Part shown: piece by piece, positions 50,964 to 60,240 of the stretch
How positions within the stretch are numbered: the stretch's first letter is position 1
Layout: each line of letters opens with the position of its first letter
From: Corynebacterium aurimucosum
Lineage (GTDB): Bacteria > Actinomycetota > Actinomycetes > Mycobacteriales > Mycobacteriaceae
Reading direction: 5' to 3'
Assembly: GCF_030408555.1 (NCBI RefSeq)
Contig: NZ_CP047048.1
Span: 1,116,001 to 1,180,000 of the forward strand
Length of the DNA stretch: 64,000 nt
Made by a program: the position numbers and the translations under genes
Notes under the pieces: generated by a model
What the model was told of the DNA's origin: nothing
Seen by the model: only the letters and a program-made list of their open reading frames with translations
Databases searched by the model: none

Positions 50964-51449
50964 CTATCCTTCCGCGCCGGGCAGCTCACGGGACCAATCA
51001 CCCGAGCGACCGCCGGACTTCGCGGTGATGCCGCAGCGCCGGATATAAGCGGAGCGATCCACACCTTTGACCATGTCGATGAGCGCTAGGGCGGCGACGT
51101 TCACCGCGGTCAGCGCCTCCATTTCTACGCCGGTGCGGTCGGCGGTGCGCACGGTGGCTTCGATGAAGACGTGGTCTTCGCGCAGGTCTATGTCCACTGC
51201 GCAGCCATGCACACCAATGGTGTGGGCCAGCGGCAGGAGATCCGGGACCTTCTTCGCCGCCGCAATACCGGCCACTCGAGCAACCGCAAGCACGTCGCCC
51301 TTCGGCACGGCTCCCTCCCGCAGTGCGGTGAGGACCTCCGGCGAGCATGCCACTTCGCCTTGGGCGGTGGCGGTGCGCACAGTGGGCTTCTTATCGGTCA
51401 CGTCCACCATGTAGGCGGAGCCGGCCTCATTAAGATGAGTGAACTTCAT
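50964..51449 (-). CDS. moaC: Cyclic pyranopterin monophosphate synthase (MoaC)
   Basis: Works after MoaA to form cyclic pyranopterin monophosphate. At 161 residues it is full length. Blocks: AYMVDVTDKKPTVRTATAQGEV, LLPLAHTIGVHGCAVDI and [36 protein letters not shown] lies about 13 nt before the ATG. In the usual LCHPI motif the cysteine is replaced here (LPLAHTI), a form known in part of the family. Confidence 0.9.
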   Translation of the reverse strand: MKFTHLNEAGSAYMVDVTDKKPTVRTATAQGEVACSPEVLTALREGAVPKGDVLAVARVAGIAAAKKVPDLLPLAHTIGVHGCAVDIDLREDHVFIEATVRTADRTGVEMEALTAVNVAALALIDMVKGVDRSAYIRRCGITAKSGGRSGDWSRELPGAEG

Positions 51450-51577
51450 TGTTGCAGCGGGTCCTTTCCTCCGGTGGACCTAGCCTAGCTGACGAAGAGT
51501 GGGCCGATCCGCGTTTCTGAGGCGCGATCTTTGGCAGCAACGGAGGGGTGGGGGCTGTAGAAGGGGAGACCCTGAAT

Positions 51578-52795
51578 CTAGTAGGGGTAGACGGTAAGTT
51601 GCTCCCCTGCGGTGACGGAGCTCGTCAGCAGCGCGAAACCTTGCGTGCCCGGCAGTGCTGCAACGTGGTGGCTGCGCATGCGTGGACCAGGCGGCGGAGA
51701 GGCGGTAATGCTTCCCTCCAGAGCAATTGAGCACGGCTGAATCAGCGGGCGGTGCGGATGCGGGAAGTCGGCCCGGGCGACAGCCGTCAGATGCGGCCGG
51801 TCTAAAACTCCGGTGGGGCGGGGAAGGCCGCGCAAGGAACGCAGAAGCGGGGTGAGGTAGAGATGCACGGAGACGAACGCCGCCACCGGGTTGCCCGGCA
51901 AACACACCACGGGAACGCCGTTCCACAGCGCGTGGCCCTGCGGCGCGCCGGGGCGTTGGTTGACATGCCCGAACCAATAAGAGCCGCGCTCCACAGTATC
52001 CTCAATGACCGCGCGAACCACGTCAAAAGCGCCTGCGGATACCCCGCCGGTGGTGACGATGAGATCGGATTCTGCGGCAGCCTTGTCGAAGCGGCGGCGC
52101 AGCTCAACGGGTGAATCGCCACATACCGTGCGGGTGATGTCAACGGGCCCGGTGGCACTCATGAGTGCTTCGAGCATCGGCCCATTGGAATCCGGGAGCT
52201 GGCCGTTGCGCAGCTCCTCGCCCGTGGCGATAATGCTCACTCGCGGGATGCGGTGGACCACGGCGGTGCTGACCCCGGCAGAAATGGCGGCGGCGATGAG
52301 GGAGGCGTCGACCAGCGTGGCGGCACCGGCTAGTTGGTGCCCGGCCTCGATGTGGGAGCCGCGCCGCCGGATGTGGTTGCGCTCGGGAAGTCGGTGCACC
52401 GTAACGGTCTCGGGCAGCGGCCCGGGGCCTGGCGGAATATCGGTGTCCTCCACAGGGATGACCAGACCATCAAAGCCCGCGGGTACTGCACCACCGGTCA
52501 TGATGCGCAGCGCAGTGCCGGGCTGCGGGGCCTGGGCAGACGCGCCGGCAGGCACATCACCCACGATGGGCAGAGTGAAAGGAACGGTGAGGCTGTCGGG
52601 TGAGGAGGGCTGAGGAATGAGGAAACCATCCATCGCGGAATTATCTTGCGCTGGCAGGGGCAGGCGGGCGACGAGGGGCTCAGCCAATACGTGACCCTGC
52701 GAGAGTGGGACATGCTCCGCAGGCAGTGCGCGGACCAGCGCGTGGAGGCGGTCGAAATACTCCTCGATACTTAAGTCAGTCCCAGTGCTTGTCAT
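51578..52795 (-). CDS. moeA: Molybdopterin molybdenumtransferase (MoeA)
   Basis: Inserts molybdate into adenylylated molybdopterin. It is 405 residues: DNSAMDGF, MTGGAVPAGFD, VSIIATGEELRNG, VTTGGVSAGAFDVV and LPGNPVAAFVSVHLYLTPLL are all present. ATG 52795 is chosen because TAGATT (52803-52808 on this strand) lies 7 nt upstream; the box overlaps the stop codon of moaA. The reading frame is open further upstream but only inside moaA. Confidence 0.9.
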   Translation of the reverse strand: MTSTGTDLSIEEYFDRLHALVRALPAEHVPLSQGHVLAEPLVARLPLPAQDNSAMDGFLIPQPSSPDSLTVPFTLPIVGDVPAGASAQAPQPGTALRIMTGGAVPAGFDGLVIPVEDTDIPPGPGPLPETVTVHRLPERNHIRRRGSHIEAGHQLAGAATLVDASLIAAAISAGVSTAVVHRIPRVSIIATGEELRNGQLPDSNGPMLEALMSATGPVDITRTVCGDSPVELRRRFDKAAAESDLIVTTGGVSAGAFDVVRAVIEDTVERGSYWFGHVNQRPGAPQGHALWNGVPVVCLPGNPVAAFVSVHLYLTPLLRSLRGLPRPTGVLDRPHLTAVARADFPHPHRPLIQPCSIALEGSITASPPPGPRMRSHHVAALPGTQGFALLTSSVTAGEQLTVYPY

Positions 52796-52805
52796 TGCAC
52801 CCAAT

Positions 52806-53945
52806 CTAGCCGCCGATGGCGGACATCGGGCGATCTGGTTGGAGGAAACCTTCATCATCGACCCCATGGCCCGGTAATTTCCTCCACATTTCACCCGCCC
52901 ACGCGGTGGCGAGCTCCGCATCGCTGGCACCGGCCCGCATGAGGTCGCGCAAGGAGGTTTCCGAGTTGCCGAAGAGGCAATTGCGCACCGCGCCGTCTGC
53001 GGTCAGGCGCGTGCGGTCGCAATCCCCGCAGAAGGGCCGCGTCACGGAGGCGATCACCCCGATGTGTCCTGTGGGGAGGGAGCCATCGCGCGAGACCGCG
53101 GACCACAGTGCAGCCGGCGCGGAGCCGCGGGGTTTCTTAGCCGGGGTGAGCTCGAAGTCTTCGGCCAAGCGTGCCAAGATGTCCTCCGCGGTGACCATCT
53201 GGGAACGCGTCCACTTCTCCCGTGGGCCCAGCGGCATCTGCTCAATGAAACGAAGCTGCGCGCCGCGCTCTAAACAAAAACGGGCCAACGGCAGGATGGC
53301 GGATTCGTTGACGCCTGGCATGATGACAGCATTGACCTTGACCGGATCCATGTCGGCGGCCAGCGCGGCATCGATGGATGTGAGCGCATCTGCCAGGCGG
53401 TCGCGTCGGGTGAGCTGGGCATAGAGCTCCGGATCGAGCGTGTCCAGGGAGATATTGACGCGGTCCAGCCGGGCGCGCTGCAGCCCCGGCAGGCGTTTAT
53501 CCAAGCCCAGCCCGTTGGTGGTGAGAGCAACAGTAGGAGGGCGGCCCTCATCGGTAGTGAGCGCTTTTGTGGCGGCGATGATTTTCTCTAAGGAGCCGCG
53601 AAGAAGGGGCTCGCCACCGGTGAAGCGCACCTGCTGGATGCCGAGCTTGTCCACTGCGAGGCGGATCAGCCGGATGGTCTCTTCATCGCTGAGCGTGTGT
53701 TCGGTGGGCAGCCACTCATAACCTTCGGCGGGCATGCAGTAGGTGCAGCGCAGGTTGCAGCGATCCGTCAGAGAAACGCGCAGGTCGCGGGCCTGGCGGC
53801 CGTAGCGATCCACGAGTGTACGGCGGCCCTCGGTTCCTGGTGCCGGCAGGTCCGTGGGCAGCGTCCCCGCTCCCCGTACACGCGGCAATGGCAGAGTCAG
53901 CGGGACGGAGGTGCGTGGCGAAGGCTGGGATGGCTGGGCGGACAT
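52806..53945 (-). CDS. moaA: GTP 3',8-cyclase (MoaA)
   Basis: Radical SAM enzyme that starts molybdenum cofactor synthesis from GTP. It is 379 residues: first cluster Cys63, Cys67, Cys70 (CNLRCTYC), FTGGEPLLR, second-cluster motif CGDCDRTRLTADGAVRNCLF, and the C-terminal Gly-Gly that activates catalysis (SAIGG). ATG 53945 is preferred over TTG 53975 because TAGACT (53954-53959 on this strand) is 8 nt before it, giving a leaderless transcript. Confidence 0.92.
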   Translation of the reverse strand: MSAQPSQPSPRTSVPLTLPLPRVRGAGTLPTDLPAPGTEGRRTLVDRYGRQARDLRVSLTDRCNLRCTYCMPAEGYEWLPTEHTLSDEETIRLIRLAVDKLGIQQVRFTGGEPLLRGSLEKIIAATKALTTDEGRPPTVALTTNGLGLDKRLPGLQRARLDRVNISLDTLDPELYAQLTRRDRLADALTSIDAALAADMDPVKVNAVIMPGVNESAILPLARFCLERGAQLRFIEQMPLGPREKWTRSQMVTAEDILARLAEDFELTPAKKPRGSAPAALWSAVSRDGSLPTGHIGVIASVTRPFCGDCDRTRLTADGAVRNCLFGNSETSLRDLMRAGASDAELATAWAGEMWRKLPGHGVDDEGFLQPDRPMSAIGG

Positions 53946-53990
53946 TGCTGGCAAGTCTAGATCGAAGCGCGCCAAATGAATAGGAGGGGA

Positions 53991-55745
53991 CTAAGCTTCC
54001 CCGTCGCCTTCTTCGGCATCGAGGCGCTGCGCCTCACCCGGGCCCTTGAGACGGATGATGTTGTATTCGCCCTCCGCAAGGTGGGCGCGCAGGTCCTTCT
54101 TATCGAACTTGCCCACCGAGGTTTTATCGATGGATTTCACGAAGGTCCAGTACTCCGGCAGCATCCAGGAGGGCAGCTCAGAGCGCATACCGTTGCGCAG
54201 GCGCTCGGCGGTTTCAATTGTGGGGCTGATATCTGCGGCGAGCACGGTGACAGCCAGCGGGCGCTCGACCCACTGTTTGTCGGGATAGCCAATGACGGCG
54301 CATTCGAGTACCACCGGGTTGGCCATGATGAGGTTCTCCAACTGCACGGAATAAATCCACTCACCACCGGAGCGAATGACATCGCGTGCTCGGTCTTCCA
54401 CGGTAAGGAAGCCATCCTCGGTGACGAAGCCGACGTCGCCGGTGCGTAGCCATCCGTCCGCCGTGAACTTGGAAGCCGCGTCCTCGACGTCTTTCCCGCG
54501 GAACTCGTGAGCAGCGCCGCCATCCTCCGAGGCGGGCGAGTGGTAGTAGGCGCCAGTAACCAGGTTGCCGCGGACCTGAATCTCACCGGCGTTGCGGTCC
54601 GTCGTGTTGACTACGTGGCCGTCGTTAACCACGCGGTATTCCAGGGCGGCAGGGAAGCGCCCTTGGGAAATACGGTAGGCCCAGCGGGCCTCACCCGAGG
54701 CGCCTGAAGGCGGGCGAGCCACGGTGCCCACCGTGGTGGTTTCCGCCATGCCCCACACGTGGACCACGTCCACGCCGTAGCGCTCTTCCCAGCTCTTGAT
54801 GAGCTGCGGCGGCACAGGAGAGCCGCCAGCGAAGATCTCCGTCAGGGTCATGCGCTCCGGTGGATTCTTGAGGTAGTGCACGAAGAGCTGAATCCAAATG
54901 GTGGGCACACCGTGCGCCACGCGCGGGGAGGTGGCGGCGATGACCTTGGCCAGGGTGGCGGGGGAGACGTCGGCGTCGGGAAGCACCAGCGGCGTGCCCG
55001 TCATCCACGCTGCGAAGGGAACTCCCCAGCTCAGCACGTGATAGATGGGGATGCAGCACAAAAATGTCTCCCCGTGGGTCACGCACAAGGAATCGGAGGA
55101 GCGCAGCTGCATACCTTCCAAGTACAGGGCGCGGTGGGAGTAGAGCACGCCCTTGGGTGCACCGGTGGTGCCGGTGGAGTAGCACAGTGCGGCGGCGGTG
55201 TGCTCATCCAGAACCGGCCAGTCATACACGGTGGAGCGCCCATCCAGCAGTTGCTCATAGCTATAAATCTCGACGCTGCCCGGCAGAGCGGTGCTGGGCT
55301 TGTCGACACCCGTGAATACCACCGCACGCACACAGTCCACGCCTTCTAGAACCTGGGCCAGTTGCTCGGCGAGGCGACAATCCGCGACGATGACGCGGAC
55401 CTCAGCGTGGTTGATGATGTGCCGGATCTGATCATTCATGAGCTGCTTGTTGAGCGGGGTAAATACTGCCCCCTTGCAAGCGGTGCCAAAAAGCACTTCG
55501 AGGTGTTCGGCGCAGTTCCACATTAGGGAGCCCACACGTTCATCGCCAGTGATGCCGAGCGTGTCATGCAGGGCGTGGGCGAAGGCAGCGGCGCGCGCGC
55601 CGATATCGGCGAAGGTGGTTTCTTCGCGTTCATTGCCGGGATTGGCGCTGTGCCACGTAACCACCTGGGTTTGGCCGTGGACAGTGGAACCGTACTCCAG
55701 GATGCGAGTGAGGGACAGCGGGATATCCTGCATTGTGGAGAGCAT
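53991..55745 (-). CDS. Long-chain acyl-CoA ligase-like AMP-forming enzyme
   Basis: A 584-residue adenylate-forming enzyme. The phosphate loop YSTGTTGAPKGVLYSHRA, the core VWGMAETTTVG, the hinge TGDVGFVTEDGFLTVEDRARDVIRSGGEWIYSVQLE and the C-terminal catalytic lysine region TSVGKFDKKDLRA are present. It activates a carboxylic acid, likely a medium or long-chain fatty acid, to acyl-CoA. The longer frame up to 56048 is not supported; TAAAGT is 7 nt before ATG 55745 on this strand. It is divergent from rho, as in C. glutamicum. Confidence 0.85.
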   Translation of the reverse strand: MLSTMQDIPLSLTRILEYGSTVHGQTQVVTWHSANPGNEREETTFADIGARAAAFAHALHDTLGITGDERVGSLMWNCAEHLEVLFGTACKGAVFTPLNKQLMNDQIRHIINHAEVRVIVADCRLAEQLAQVLEGVDCVRAVVFTGVDKPSTALPGSVEIYSYEQLLDGRSTVYDWPVLDEHTAAALCYSTGTTGAPKGVLYSHRALYLEGMQLRSSDSLCVTHGETFLCCIPIYHVLSWGVPFAAWMTGTPLVLPDADVSPATLAKVIAATSPRVAHGVPTIWIQLFVHYLKNPPERMTLTEIFAGGSPVPPQLIKSWEERYGVDVVHVWGMAETTTVGTVARPPSGASGEARWAYRISQGRFPAALEYRVVNDGHVVNTTDRNAGEIQVRGNLVTGAYYHSPASEDGGAAHEFRGKDVEDAASKFTADGWLRTGDVGFVTEDGFLTVEDRARDVIRSGGEWIYSVQLENLIMANPVVLECAVIGYPDKQWVERPLAVTVLAADISPTIETAERLRNGMRSELPSWMLPEYWTFVKSIDKTSVGKFDKKDLRAHLAEGEYNIIRLKGPGEAQRLDAEEGDGEA

Positions 55746-56212
55746 GCGCACTACTTTAGCCGTGTCAGTGTGAGCGCGGTGGAAGGATGCGGTATAGTTG
55801 TCGGCGACTGGCGGGGAAGGCCTTCCCCGCACCTCCGAGCTCCCTCTACGGCGCACACACCTGTGGTGAAAACTCATGGCAGTCCAACGGTGTGCGCGAC
55901 GGTGAGAGGGGAGAGACACGCTCGCAGTCGCCTTCTTAAAATATCTCCCCGCGATTGACCCGCGGCCGCTTCCTTGAGAACTTTTCAGGAGTTCTGCAAG
56001 GAGTTCTTCATGTTCCGTACCGCAGGGCCGGAGAGGGGGGAGAGCCAAAGAAAACCACCGCCCACGGGGATCGCGGTCGCGTGAACTCGCTGGTGGCGGT
56101 GGACCATCTCAATTACACACTGGCTTCCAACGCCCGCTTGGAACAGCACCACACACAGTGCAGGTGCGGCAGATAAGACAGCGCGCGTTGGTGAAGCGAC
56201 GAAAGGATATCC
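55746..56212 (+). promoter_or_regulatory. Promoter and long 5' leader of rho
   Basis: TATAGT (about 55792-55797) is a good -10 box, giving a leader near 410 nt. GCGGGGAAGG-CCTTCCCCGC (55811-55830) is a perfect 20-bp palindrome just after the start of transcription. Farther on there are two GGAGTTCT repeats and a small open frame (56010-56084). GAAAGGAT precedes GTG 56213. Rho genes of many bacteria are controlled by Rho-dependent termination in long leaders; that role here is inference. Confidence 0.55.
56010..56084 (+). CDS. Possible leader peptide of rho (24 codons)
   Basis: ATG 56010 lies 7 nt after a strong AAGGAG, and the frame runs 24 codons to TGA 56082. The peptide MFRTAGPERGESQRKPPP... 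is rich in Arg and Pro. It is too short for statistical support from one genome; the ribosome site is the main evidence. Translation could control how far polymerase reads into rho. Confidence 0.3.
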   Translation: MFRTAGPERGESQRKPPPTGIAVA

Positions 56213-58132
56213 GTGAGCGATACGGACAAGACCGCAGCACAGGATCTCGCATCCCTGAAGCTGCCGGAATTGCGCAAGCTGGCTGCGGAGCGCGGACTTC
56301 GCGGCGTTTCTGGACTGCGCAAGGGGGACCTCATCACTGCACTGACCACCGGCCAGGTTCCGGCACGCGGCGCAAAGGCTGCTGCCGAGGGCGAGGCTAA
56401 GGACGCACAGCCGCGTCGCGCGGCCCGCAAGGCCTCGCGCCCCGCCGGTGCTGCTGACCAGGCCTCCGAGCAGCCGGAGCAGGACAAGAAGAAACAGGAC
56501 CAGCCACAGCAGGAATCCGAGAACGCCCAGAAGGGTGAGGACGGTGCTCAGGAGTCCGAGCACAAGGACGGCCACGACGAGCAGCGCTACGAGTCCCGCT
56601 CCCAGGCCCGCCGTGCTCGCCGCAACCGTGCGCGCCGTCAGGAGCGCGAGGCCCGCGGAGAGTCCAAGGGCAACGGGAATGACAATGGCGCCGAGGACAA
56701 CAACGGCAAGTCCGAGGACAACCAGTCCCGTGGCGGAAAGAACTCCGACAACGGTGACCACGGCAACGGTGGCAACGGTCATAACGGCGGCAATAACGGC
56801 GGTGGCCAGAATAACAACCGCCGCGATAACCACCGCAACGATGATGACAACAACGGCGGCGGAGGCCGCCGCAACCGCCGTAACCGTCGCAACCGCCGCG
56901 GGCGTGACCGCGATGGCGGCGGCAACGGTGGCAATGACCTGCAGATCCGCGAGGGCGATGAAGTGCAGGTAGTCGGCGGCATCCTCGAGGTCGTGGACAA
57001 CAACGTGGCCTTCCTGCGCACCACCGGCTACCGCGCGGCGAGCTCCGATGTCTTTGTCAACAACAACCTCGTGCGCCGCCTTGGCCTGCGCTCAGGCGAC
57101 GCCCTGACCGGCAAGGTCAAAGTTTCCGGCCCGACCCACACCCACGGCAACGGCCGCAACCGCCGCAAGTACAACCAGCTGGTGGAGGTCGACACCGTCA
57201 ACGGCTTGGATCCGTCCACCGCGAAGGAGCGCCCGGACTTCGCCAAGCTCACCCCGCTGTACCCGAACCAGCGCCTGCGCCTGGAGACGGACCCGAAGAT
57301 CCTCACCACTCGCGTCATCGACCTCATCATGCCGATTGGTAAGGGCCAGCGCGCGCTCATCGTCTCCCCGCCGAAGGCTGGTAAGACGACGATCCTGCAG
57401 AACATCGCCAACGCCATCGCCACGAATAACCCGGAGTGTTACCTCATGGTGGTCCTCGTGGACGAGCGCCCCGAAGAGGTCACGGACATGCAGCGCAGCG
57501 TCAACGGTGAGGTCATTGCCTCCACCTTCGACCGCCCTCCGTCAGAGCACACCTCGGTGGCAGAGCTGGCTATCGAGCGCGCCAAGCGCTTGGTGGAGCA
57601 GGGCAAGGACGTCGTCGTTCTGCTCGACTCCATCACCCGTCTAGGCCGTGCGTACAACAACTCCTCCCCGGCGTCGGGCCGCATCCTGTCCGGTGGTGTG
57701 GACTCCAACGCCCTGTACCCGCCGAAGCGCTTCTTGGGCGCTGCCCGCAACATCGAAAATGGCGGCTCGCTGACCATCATCGCCACCGCGATGGTGGAGA
57801 CCGGCTCCACCGGTGACACTGTCATCTTCGAGGAGTTCAAGGGCACCGGCAACGCCGAGCTCAAGCTTGACCGCGCTATCTCCGAGCGCCGCATCTTCCC
57901 GGCCGTGGACGTCAACCCCTCCGGTACCCGCAAGGACGAGCTCCTGCTCGTTCCGGAGGAGGCACGCATCATGACCAAGCTGCGCCGCATCCTCTCCGGC
58001 TTGGACTCCTTCGCCGCCATTGACCTGCTCATCAAGCAGCTCAAGAAGACCCGCTCTAATGGCGAGTTCCTCATGCAGGTCGCTTCGTCCGCGCCCATGG
58101 CGGCAGACACGGACGAGGAGGACTACAAGTAA
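56213..58132 (+). CDS. rho: Transcription termination factor Rho
   Basis: An RNA-dependent hexameric ATPase that ends transcription. It is 639 residues, much longer than E. coli Rho (419), because of an actinobacterial insert (about residues 55-240) made of Lys/Glu then Asn/Gly/Arg/Asp-rich repeats, such as [18 protein letters not shown]. Before it is the Rho N-terminal SAP-like region ([29 protein letters not shown]), after it the RNA-binding cold-shock-like domain and the motor with Walker [10 protein letters not shown] near residue 386. The start is GTG 56213 behind GAAAGGAT. The stop codon overlaps the prfA start (TAATG). Confidence 0.95.
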   Translation: MSDTDKTAAQDLASLKLPELRKLAAERGLRGVSGLRKGDLITALTTGQVPARGAKAAAEGEAKDAQPRRAARKASRPAGAADQASEQPEQDKKKQDQPQQESENAQKGEDGAQESEHKDGHDEQRYESRSQARRARRNRARRQEREARGESKGNGNDNGAEDNNGKSEDNQSRGGKNSDNGDHGNGGNGHNGGNNGGGQNNNRRDNHRNDDDNNGGGGRRNRRNRRNRRGRDRDGGGNGGNDLQIREGDEVQVVGGILEVVDNNVAFLRTTGYRAASSDVFVNNNLVRRLGLRSGDALTGKVKVSGPTHTHGNGRNRRKYNQLVEVDTVNGLDPSTAKERPDFAKLTPLYPNQRLRLETDPKILTTRVIDLIMPIGKGQRALIVSPPKAGKTTILQNIANAIATNNPECYLMVVLVDERPEEVTDMQRSVNGEVIASTFDRPPSEHTSVAELAIERAKRLVEQGKDVVVLLDSITRLGRAYNNSSPASGRILSGGVDSNALYPPKRFLGAARNIENGGSLTIIATAMVETGSTGDTVIFEEFKGTGNAELKLDRAISERRIFPAVDVNPSGTRKDELLLVPEEARIMTKLRRILSGLDSFAAIDLLIKQLKKTRSNGEFLMQVASSAPMAADTDEEDYK

Positions 58133-59208
58133 TGTCTAACCAGGTTTCCCTCGTTGATGACATCATCTCCGAGTACCAAGGCATCGAAATGCAGATGGCT
58201 GACCCAGACGTAGCCGGGGATCAGTCGCAATTCCGCAAGCTGTCCAAGCGCTACGCTGAGCTGCGCCCCATCGTCGCCGTCAACGAAGAGCTGGTGCAGG
58301 CCCGCCAGGATTTGGCCGACGCCAAGGAGATGGCCTACGAGGATCACGAGTTCCAGTCTGAGGTTGACCGCCTCGAGCCGCTCGTCGTGCAGCTGGAGGA
58401 GCAACTCGCGGACCTCCTAGCCCCGCGCGATGAGCATGACTCCGAGGACATCATCATGGAGATCAAGGCCGGTGCTGGTGGCGAAGAGGCAGCGCTCTTC
58501 GCCGGTGACTTGGCCCGCATGTACGAGCGCTTCGCCGACAAGGCAGGCTTCCAGTGGGAGGTCCTGGGCCTCAACGAGTCTGACCTTGGCGGAGTGAAGG
58601 ATATGTCCATCTCCTTCAAGTCCAAGACCCCCTCGCGCGATGGCGCGTGGAGCGTGTTCAAGTTTGAAGGCGGCGTCCACCGTGTACAACGCGTGCCGGT
58701 GACCGAGTCCCAGGGCCGCATCCAGACCTCTGCTGCTGGTGTGCTGGTCTACCCGGAGCCGGAGGAGATCGACTCCGTCAATATCGATGACAAGGACATC
58801 CGTGTCGACGTTTACCGTTCCTCCGGTAAGGGTGGTCAGGGCGTGAACACCACTGACTCCGCTGTGCGTATTACCCACCTGCCCACTGGCCTGGTGGTGA
58901 CCTGTCAGAAGGAGCGCTCGCAGATTCAGAACAAGGCGCGTGCCCTGCAGGTGCTGCAGGCTCGCCTGGACCAGATGGAGCGCGAGGCCCGCGAGGCCGA
59001 GGCCGGCGAGCAGCGCGCCTCCCAGGTGCGCACCATGGACCGCTCCGAGCGCATCCGCACCTATAACTGGCCGGAGAACCGCATCACCGATCACCGCATT
59101 GGTTACAAGGCCAATAATCTTGACTCCGTGCTCGACGGCGATATGCAGGATCTCATCGAAGCTCTGCAAGCCCAGGAGCGCGCGGAGCGCCTTGAGGCCG
59201 AAGGCTAG
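58132..59208 (+). CDS. prfA: Peptide chain release factor 1
   Basis: Reads UAA and UAG stop codons and releases the peptide. It is 358 residues with the catalytic GGQ loop ([24 protein letters not shown]) and the anticodon-like peptide region. The ATG overlaps the rho stop codon, so the genes are translationally coupled. Its GGQ glutamine is the expected methylation target of the PrmC protein encoded next. Confidence 0.96.
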   Translation: MSNQVSLVDDIISEYQGIEMQMADPDVAGDQSQFRKLSKRYAELRPIVAVNEELVQARQDLADAKEMAYEDHEFQSEVDRLEPLVVQLEEQLADLLAPRDEHDSEDIIMEIKAGAGGEEAALFAGDLARMYERFADKAGFQWEVLGLNESDLGGVKDMSISFKSKTPSRDGAWSVFKFEGGVHRVQRVPVTESQGRIQTSAAGVLVYPEPEEIDSVNIDDKDIRVDVYRSSGKGGQGVNTTDSAVRITHLPTGLVVTCQKERSQIQNKARALQVLQARLDQMEREAREAEAGEQRASQVRTMDRSERIRTYNWPENRITDHRIGYKANNLDSVLDGDMQDLIEALQAQERAERLEAEG

Positions 59209-59232
59209 AAGGCTAAGGCACGGTTAGATACG

Positions 59233-60186
59233 GTGACTTTTCACACCTATAAGGAGGCGCTTCGTGATGCCACGGAGCGCCTTCGCGCTGCCGGGGTACC
59301 CTCACCCGAGTGGGATGCGCGCCTGTTGGCTGCCCACCTCATTCACTGCGGCCACATGGATATCCCGCTAAACGAAGCTCCGATCCCCGGCTTTGACGTG
59401 GCATATGGGGCGTTGGTGGGGCGTCGTGAAGCGCGCGAGCCTCTCCAGCACATCCTAGGAGCGGCGTGGTTTGGCCCCCTCGAACTCGAGGTCGGCCCCG
59501 GTGTGTTCATCCCGCGCCCAGAGACGGAGGCGCTCGCCGACTGGGGAGTTAAGTTTCTGAAGAAACTTAACTCGTGGGAGACGAAGAAACTTAACTCATG
59601 GGAGACGAAGAAACTTAACTCATGGGAGACGAAGAAACTTAACTCATGGGAGACGAAGACTAACGCGCACCCTCCCCGCGTCGTGGATTTGTGCGCCGGA
59701 TCCGGTGCACTGGCGTTGTACGTCGCCCACTACGTGCCGCAGGCCGAGGTGTGGGCAGTGGAGCTTGCCGACGCCGCCTTGGCCTACACCCGCCGCAACG
59801 TTGCACGTCATGACCGTGATGTGCAGCTGGTCCAGGGCGACGTGACGGATCCATATGTGCTTTCGGAGCTGCACGGCACCGTCGACCTCGTGCTGACCAA
59901 CCCGCCCTATGTCCCCGAGACCCCGGACCTGGATCCAGAGGTCTACCAAGACCCCCACGAGGCGGTGTTTGGGGGAGCAGACGGCATGGAGACCATCACA
60001 GCGATGATTCCGACCATCGCCGCACTGCTTCGCCCCGGCGGAAAGGTGGGTATTGAACACGATGATGACACGTCTGAACTGGTGCAGGAAGCCCTGCGTG
60101 CGAATGGCGGGTTCACGCACATCGAGGTACTTAAGGATCTGACTGGCACCGCCCGCTTTGTCACGGCCGAACGGGGAGTACAGTAG
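59233..60186 (+). CDS. prmC: Release factor glutamine methyltransferase (PrmC/HemK) with a repeat insertion
   Basis: Methylates the GGQ glutamine of release factors. It is 317 residues: N-terminal helical domain (1-95, ending GVFIPRPETEALADW), SAM-binding motif I VVDLCAGSGALAL (about 150-162) and the catalytic NPPY at 223-226. Between the N-terminal domain and motif I lie four exact 8-residue repeats K-K-L-N-S-W-E-T (about residues 110-141) encoded by a 24-bp tandem repeat. Normal PrmC has only a short linker here, so the insert is extra. The frame is kept and the active site is intact, so the protein is probably functional. The start is GTG 59233. Confidence 0.9.
   Translation: MTFHTYKEALRDATERLRAAGVPSPEWDARLLAAHLIHCGHMDIPLNEAPIPGFDVAYGALVGRREAREPLQHILGAAWFGPLELEVGPGVFIPRPETEALADWGVKFLKKLNSWETKKLNSWETKKLNSWETKKLNSWETKTNAHPPRVVDLCAGSGALALYVAHYVPQAEVWAVELADAALAYTRRNVARHDRDVQLVQGDVTDPYVLSELHGTVDLVLTNPPYVPETPDLDPEVYQDPHEAVFGGADGMETITAMIPTIAALLRPGGKVGIEHDDDTSELVQEALRANGGFTHIEVLKDLTGTARFVTAERGVQ
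59546..59655 (+). repeat. 24-bp tandem repeat (4 copies) and flanking inverted repeat inside prmC
   Basis: The unit AAGAAACTTAACTCATGGGA (first 20 of 24 bases, then GACG) starts at 59560, 59584, 59608 and 59632. Copies 2-4 are identical; copy 1 has one synonymous change (TCG for TCA). A partial fifth copy (AAGACTAAC) follows. Directly upstream, GAGTTAAGTTTCT (59546-59558) is the exact reverse complement of AGAAACTTAACTC (59561-59573) in copy 1. The unit is AT-richer than the gene around it. Confidence 0.95.
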
Positions 60187-60240
60187 ATTGGTCGAAGATT
60201 GGTCGACAAGCCGATAGGAACGGAATTAAAGGAGAGACCA

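Noticed and set aside
53991..56048. Acyl-CoA ligase extended to 685 residues
   Set aside because: The extension crosses the rho promoter; a -10 box sits 7 nt before ATG 55745 on that strand.
55985..56833. A 282-codon minus-strand frame rich in Val/Ala/Leu opposite rho
   Set aside because: It is the complement of the Asn/Gly-rich repeat part of rho and looks membrane-like only by base composition.
59546..59655. The 24-bp repeats as a CRISPR array
   Set aside because: Units are directly adjacent without spacers, coding and in frame; no cas genes are present.
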